The position numbers and the translations under genes were made by a program. DNA of 21,150 bases, from positions 1 through 21,150 of the forward strand of contig BAXV01000064.1 of the NCBI GenBank assembly GCA_001310715.1. Reading direction: 5' to 3'. The notes under the pieces are model-generated. The model did not search any database. It worked only from the letters and a program-made list of their open reading frames with translations, and was not told the origin of the DNA. Source of the stretch: Pseudovibrio sp. JCM 19062. Lineage in GTDB: Bacteria; Pseudomonadota; Alphaproteobacteria; Rhizobiales; Stappiaceae. Of the stretch, positions 17,525-21,150 are shown piece by piece (the stretch's first letter is position 1; each line of letters opens with the position of its first letter).

Positions 17525-17605
17525 GTTAGGTTTTGTGACCTGTCGTTAAACGTGTCTGTCGCGAAATACACAGACGCAATCCAGAGGCAGGACGACCAAC
17601 ATTCG

Positions 17606-17910
17606 TTAGTCGTTCTTGGGCTCTTGTTTTGAGTTGGAGTGGCATGACTTGCCCATGAAACGGTGCATTACTAGGTGCATGCCAAGCAGCCCACCAGCGG
17701 TGCAGCTAAAAGCAGTGTTTGCCCGACAGACTGGCCAGCTGGTGCGCTCGCGAAAAGTATGCCTGTACCAACTGCCATCGCCGCACAGCATGCCATCATC
17801 ATGAGGTTGTGCCCCGACATGAGCTTGCGTAGCGGAGATTGCTGGGCCTGCATGGTGCTGATTTGAGAGGCCAAAGCTTTGCTTGTTGCATGTGGCTGTT
17901 GAGTAGTCAT
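17606..17910 (-). CDS. Small two-helix membrane protein (frameshifted)
   Basis: About 101 residues, restored by adding one base near 17681-17684. It has a polar N-terminus, then KLMSGHNLMMMACCAAMAVG starting a first helix, a short loop (SAPAGQS), and a second helix (TLLLAAPLVGCLGMHLVMHR) ending in FMGKSCHSNSKQ. His, Met and Cys residues cluster at the membrane edge (GHNLMMM, GMHLVMHRFMGKSCH), giving potential metal ligands. It resembles small unknown membrane proteins (DUF2933-like) that accompany metal-resistance genes; function unknown. ATG 17910 is favoured over the upstream in-frame ATG at 18003. Confidence 0.7.
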
Positions 17911-17939
17911 TGAGAAAGATCCATCTTCTATCTGCTTGT

Positions 17940-17974
17940 GCCCGCCGACATTTGTCGTGTTGATGCGGTCGGGC
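17940..17974 (-). promoter_or_regulatory. Second leader hairpin, possible attenuator
   Basis: GCCC...CGAC on the plus strand pairs with GTCGGGC about 20 bases on, and CGACATTTGTCG within it is itself a small hairpin. It sits between the three-way structure and the start at 17910. Weak evidence; it may be part of the same leader. Confidence 0.25.
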
Positions 17975-18011
17975 ATCCTGCGATTTGAAAATGGGAAGTT
18001 CAACAGAACGG

Positions 18012-18074
18012 ATTGTTACCAGCATCTGCGTCTCACGCTGGATGTCTCGCTGTTATGCGAGCCGTGGTAACAAT
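18012..18074 (-). ncRNA. Candidate three-way-junction structure in a leader
   Basis: ATTGTTACCA (18012-18021) and TGGTAACAAT (18065-18074) form a perfect 10-pair outer stem. Inside are two nested hairpins: CATC-GCGT-loop-ACGC-GATG (18023-18044) and CTCGC-loop-GCGAG (18046-18061). As minus-strand RNA it would lie about 100 bases before the small membrane-protein start at 17910. It matches no riboswitch class I know. A paired DNA operator is an alternative. Confidence 0.45.
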
Positions 18075-18159
18075 GTTCAGGGATGCATAGGGCAACCACT
18101 TCCCATCAGTTGACTTGGCCGAAATACGGTCATCGATCCGTTATTCCGGTTCTGAAGCT

Positions 18160-18513
18160 TCAGCTGAATTTGGGTGGTTGCTCTTTGGGATAGACAATAA
18201 CCGTCGAGAATACGGATATCGGTGTAGTCTCAAGCTCAATGCTTGTTTGAAAGACAAACTCTGTGTTGTCGATAACCAACGAGGTGCAATCTGCTGCACA
18301 GTTAGAAACCTTCGCAGAACTGGCTTTATCACCGGAGTTGCTACAGCATTTGTCGTGGTGCGAGTATACACTTTGGGTGAGGACAGGAGCTTCTACCCTA
18401 ACGAATGAGCTCAACGCGATGTCATTGGTATCACTCTGCTCAACGCTAAAGGCAGGAACCGTAGAGATCCCTGAAAATAACAATATCAAAAGTGAAATAA
18501 CCCAAATACGCAT
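18160..18513 (-). CDS. Secreted Cys-rich small protein of unknown function
   Basis: 117 residues with a clear signal peptide (MRIWVISLLILLFSGISTVPAFS). The mature part has a Cys/His cluster: SVYSHHDKCCSNSGDK followed by KVSNCAADCTSLVI, that is HHxxCC and CxxxC. This could bind a metal or form disulfides, which the DsbA-like protein nearby could introduce. No known domain is recognised. It lies between the multicopper oxidase (upstream) and the small membrane protein, all on the same strand, so co-expression is likely. Confidence 0.7.
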   Translation of the reverse strand: MRIWVISLLILLFSGISTVPAFSVEQSDTNDIALSSFVRVEAPVLTQSVYSHHDKCCSNSGDKASSAKVSNCAADCTSLVIDNTEFVFQTSIELETTPISVFSTVIVYPKEQPPKFS

Positions 18514-18576
18514 GCGTAGAAACTACCTTAAAGATTGTCGCAAATCCAGATTAAATTGAGCACAACTGCGTTATCC

Positions 18577-19971
18577 TCATCCGACTTGAAACCACGTATT
18601 CATGCCTGCGGCTGCATGTTCTAGCATATGACAATGAAACAACCATTTGCCCGGATTATCAGCCACAAACGCGATTTTTACGAGCTGGTCAGGGCCGATT
18701 AGAAATGTATCCCGCCAAGGCTTGCCGTCATCAACTGTTGCTCCCGATCGTTCGATGACCCGGAAATGGTGACCGTGGACGTGCATGGCGTGCGCGAATG
18801 CGGTGTCGTTCTTAACGGCCAAAACGACGGTTTCACCTTGTTCCACCAAGAAGAATGGATCATCTGCTAAATTTGCAACACCATTAAAGGCCCAGATCTG
18901 ACCTGTTTGGCGCATATCTTCGTTGGATAGCACTTGCCCTTTGTAAACGGTCTCGGTGAACCGCCCCATGGCGCCACCCGTCATATCAATCTCAAAAACC
19001 TTGGCTTTATCCAGCTCAGGTTCTGGCAGTGGGTTGGGGCGGGGGTCGCGAACAGGTTCTGCGGTGCCTGGACCATCCTTTATCTGGAAGTAGGCGAACT
19101 CAAACGGCCTGTCGCCGGACAGCTCTTCGAGCGCGAAGTCCTCTTCTGGGATGACGACCAAATCAAGGCGTTGCGCAGGCCCTAACAACATAGGAGCGTA
19201 AAGTGGAGCGGTCACGTTCTCTAAAGGCTGCCCGTCATAGGCCAGAATTTTTGCACCGAAGCGGTTGGGATCAAGATCAAATATGCGCGCATTTGCAGCA
19301 TTGATGAGGCGCAGTCTGTAAGCTTCTCCTCGTTTCAGCTCGAGGGTAGGGCGGCTCTCTCCATTCACCGTCAGCCAGTTACCCAGTCGCCCGCCGTGGC
19401 TCCAGTCCATTAAGTTGCCGAGACTCTCAGTATCAAAGCTGCCGTCGTTTTTCACGCGCCAATCGTCGATCACAAGTGTGAGGTCATGCTCCTTGTCGAA
19501 GGACGGTGTCTTCTCATCAACAATCAATGGACCATAGAGGCCGCGGGCGACCTGATTCCAGCTCTTGTTATGCGCGTGATACCAGAACGTACCTGCATCA
19601 GGAACTACGAAGTTATACTCAAACTGCTCTCCGGGCATGACTGGCTCTTGAGTTAAACCAGAAACGCCGTCCATCTCATTGGCAATCCGGAGGCCATGCC
19701 AATGGATCGACGTTGGTTCTTCCAGATTGTTGATGAGGCGAACCTTGATGCGATCTCCAACCGTTGCCCTGATTTCGGGGCCTGGGGTGGAGCTATCGTA
19801 AAGCCATAGTTCGGAGGCTGCCGTATCTGCATTGATGAGATTTGTCTTTGAGGGGCCAGCTGTGATGTTGATGTAACCATCCGCTGCTAAGGCTATATCA
19901 AACAGAGAAGGAGCGGTCGCAAGCACGCTGCTTGCTCCCGCAACTCCCAGTAAACGTCTGCGTGTGATCAT
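18577..19971 (-). CDS. Multicopper oxidase, Tat-exported
   Basis: 464 residues, intact. Twin-arginine signal MITRRRLLGVAGASSVLATA. The three cupredoxin domains carry all ligands: HWHG (His90, His92), HAH (132, 134), AHAMHVHGHHF (His394/397/399 region) and FHCHMLEHAAAGM (His446, Cys447, His448, His452, axial Met457). It lacks the Met-rich insert of CueO and of the first oxidase in this window, so it may prefer another substrate or partner; laccase-like or CopA/SufI-like relatives are possible. It ends four bases before the start of nothing on its strand but begins four bases after the dihaem cytochrome stop, implying one transcript with that electron carrier. Confidence 0.93.
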   Translation of the reverse strand: MITRRRLLGVAGASSVLATAPSLFDIALAADGYINITAGPSKTNLINADTAASELWLYDSSTPGPEIRATVGDRIKVRLINNLEEPTSIHWHGLRIANEMDGVSGLTQEPVMPGEQFEYNFVVPDAGTFWYHAHNKSWNQVARGLYGPLIVDEKTPSFDKEHDLTLVIDDWRVKNDGSFDTESLGNLMDWSHGGRLGNWLTVNGESRPTLELKRGEAYRLRLINAANARIFDLDPNRFGAKILAYDGQPLENVTAPLYAPMLLGPAQRLDLVVIPEEDFALEELSGDRPFEFAYFQIKDGPGTAEPVRDPRPNPLPEPELDKAKVFEIDMTGGAMGRFTETVYKGQVLSNEDMRQTGQIWAFNGVANLADDPFFLVEQGETVVLAVKNDTAFAHAMHVHGHHFRVIERSGATVDDGKPWRDTFLIGPDQLVKIAFVADNPGKWLFHCHMLEHAAAGMNTWFQVG

Positions 19972-19975
19972 TTTC

Positions 19976-20865
19976 TTAGTTGCTTCCTTCCAGCAAATAA
20001 ATTGCTATAGCCTCGCGGTCTTGTTCCGTGAGAAAAGCGGTCTCATTGCGAACTACTTTGCCCATTGAGCCGCCAAAGACGTCGCCATCAGGCATCAATC
20101 CGGTCTGCAATGCGTACTTGAGCGAACTTACAGTCCAGTCATTTGCCTTCAGCTTGTCGCTTGTGATTGCAGGTGCGCTACCGCCACCGGGCAGTTGATC
20201 TGCGCCGCTCAAGGCAAACTCTGTTTTTCGTGCGCCCAGTACATTGCGAGGTGTATGACACGCGCCACAGTGAGCTGGTCCCTCGACGATGTACTTACCT
20301 CGATTCCATACGGCACTCTTCGTTGGATCTGAGACGTACTCCTCTGGTTTGAAGTAGAGGCCTCTCCAAAGCTTTAGGCCTGCCCTGAGATTGAAGGGTG
20401 GCATCATGTCATGCGGTCTTGATGGTTCAGACACCGGCGGGACTGTTTGAAACGCAGCCCACAGATCAGCAATATCCTGATCAGAAAACCCCGAGTAGAA
20501 TAGGTAAGGGAAGGATGGATAGTAAGGTTCGCCCTCGGGCGAAATGCCTTGCCGCACAGCCTTTGCAAACTCCTCGATAGACCACGATCCGATTCCCGCT
20601 GTGGCATCTGTTGTCAAATTGGGAGAGTAAAAACGACCAAATTCTGTTGGCAGCTCAGTCCCTCCCGCCAGCGGCTTTCCGCTATTCTCAGTATCTGTAT
20701 GGCAGACAATGCAACCTGACATTCTGGCAGATAGGCGCCTTTTTGAACATCACCGTCAATCGCGGATAGTTTGGGCTCCGATCCAATAGGCCAATAAACT
20801 AAAGCAGCGAAGCCCGCTCCCGCTAACGCAAGAGAGGATATCGCACCCAGAAGCCAAATGCGCAT
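19976..20865 (-). CDS. Dihaem cytochrome c, membrane-anchored (frameshifted)
   Basis: About 296 residues. An N-terminal anchor (MRIWLLGAISSLALAGAGFA, ALVYWPIG) is followed by two class-I haem domains: MSGCIVCHTD near residue 50, and GPAHCGACHTPRN about 140 residues further on. It resembles the cytochrome c subunits of membrane dehydrogenases (gluconate or alcohol type), which pass electrons to terminal acceptors. The anchor and body are in different frames; a base is missing near 20720-20727 between GAYL and MSGC. It abuts the multicopper oxidase by four bases, which suggests electron flow between the two; direction unknown. Confidence 0.9.
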
Positions 20866-20871
20866 CTTCTA

Positions 20872-21060
20872 TCACTTCTCAACGCGGAATTTGGTATGGC
20901 ATACAGAGCAAGTTTGAGCCGTCATGTTGAACAAAGCTTGTACGGGCATCTGAGCGAGCATATTAGGATCAGGTTCCATAGATTGGGTTCCCATCATGCC
21001 CTGACTTATCATCCCTTGGCCCATCATTCCGCCATTGTCCATCATCATTTGTGCACTCAT
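20872..21060 (-). CDS. Met-rich small haem protein (cytochrome c'/c556-like end), 5' part uncertain
   Basis: The visible end has a Met-rich stretch (SAQMMMDNGGMMGQGMISQG) and then TAQTCSVCHTKFRVEK, a CXXCH haem motif followed by the Phe-Arg seen at the end of cytochromes c' and c556. The stop is six bases before the dihaem cytochrome start, so it is the first gene of that run within the window. The frame is open back to 21129 (reading HWAGASDKGLQQPASGSG), where a TAG stands; a frameshift as in its neighbours may hide a longer N-terminus beyond 21150. Met clusters of this type bind Cu(I) in other proteins; that function is inference here. Confidence 0.65.
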   Translation of the reverse strand: MSAQMMMDNGGMMGQGMISQGMMGTQSMEPDPNMLAQMPVQALFNMTAQTCSVCHTKFRVEK

Positions 21061-21150
21061 GCCTGAACCAGAAGCCGGCTGCTGTAGCCCCTTGTCAGAG
21101 GCACCGGCCCAATGCTGTTGCGTAAAGCCCTAGCTTCTCATGAAAGATCT

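Noticed and set aside
18012..18074. Integron attC site or hammerhead ribozyme
   Set aside because: Outer arms do not fit the GTTRRRY/RYYYAAC core of attC, and the hammerhead core sequence is absent.
1..21150. CRISPR array, tRNA or rRNA genes
   Set aside because: No regularly spaced repeats and no cloverleaf or rRNA sequence recognised on either strand.

Overview
The window looks like an alphaproteobacterial genome segment with roughly balanced GC. This is an inference from the proteins: an SPFH/NfeD pair, Tat-exported multicopper oxidases, an alphaproteobacteria-type MotB/OmpA protein and short DsbA-family oxidoreductases. Nothing in it fixes a genus.

Left part (1-2371): ordinary backbone. 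It holds the 3' end of an SPFH/band-7 gene, an NfeD partner gene, a tiny ORF, a small unknown gene and a convergent unknown gene. The last two share a bidirectional terminator. Middle (2630-5212): two insertion sequences back to back, a complete IS30-family element with recognisable ends and an ISNCY-type transposase gene. These separate the backbone from an accessory region. Then (5624-8226): a CueO-like multicopper oxidase on the minus strand, a scrap of an IS6-family transposase, and a decayed autotransporter beta-barrel.

Right part (8227-21150): a periplasmic copper/haem region. On the plus strand an OmpR-type regulator and sensor kinase are followed without a break by ccmF-ccmG-ccmH-ccmI (haem attachment to c-type cytochromes), then a MotB-like gene. 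Facing them on the minus strand are a Met-rich small haem protein, a dihaem cytochrome c, a second multicopper oxidase, a Cys-rich secreted protein, a small membrane protein, and a tightly coupled L,D-transpeptidase / cytochrome c / DsbA-like set. I read this as one functional neighbourhood: copper oxidases and cytochromes c in the periplasm, with their own cytochrome-maturation and thiol-redox genes under a possibly metal-sensing two-component system. The functional link is inference.

Most genes here appear broken by single-base indels. Most are single missing bases. The four apparent insertions all sit in A/T runs of 7-8. Once each is corrected, a normal family-length protein results, so I treat these genes as probably intact genes in an imperfect sequence. 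The autotransporter fragment and IS6 scrap are different: the first carries in-frame stops and both lack most of their length, so they are real remnants.
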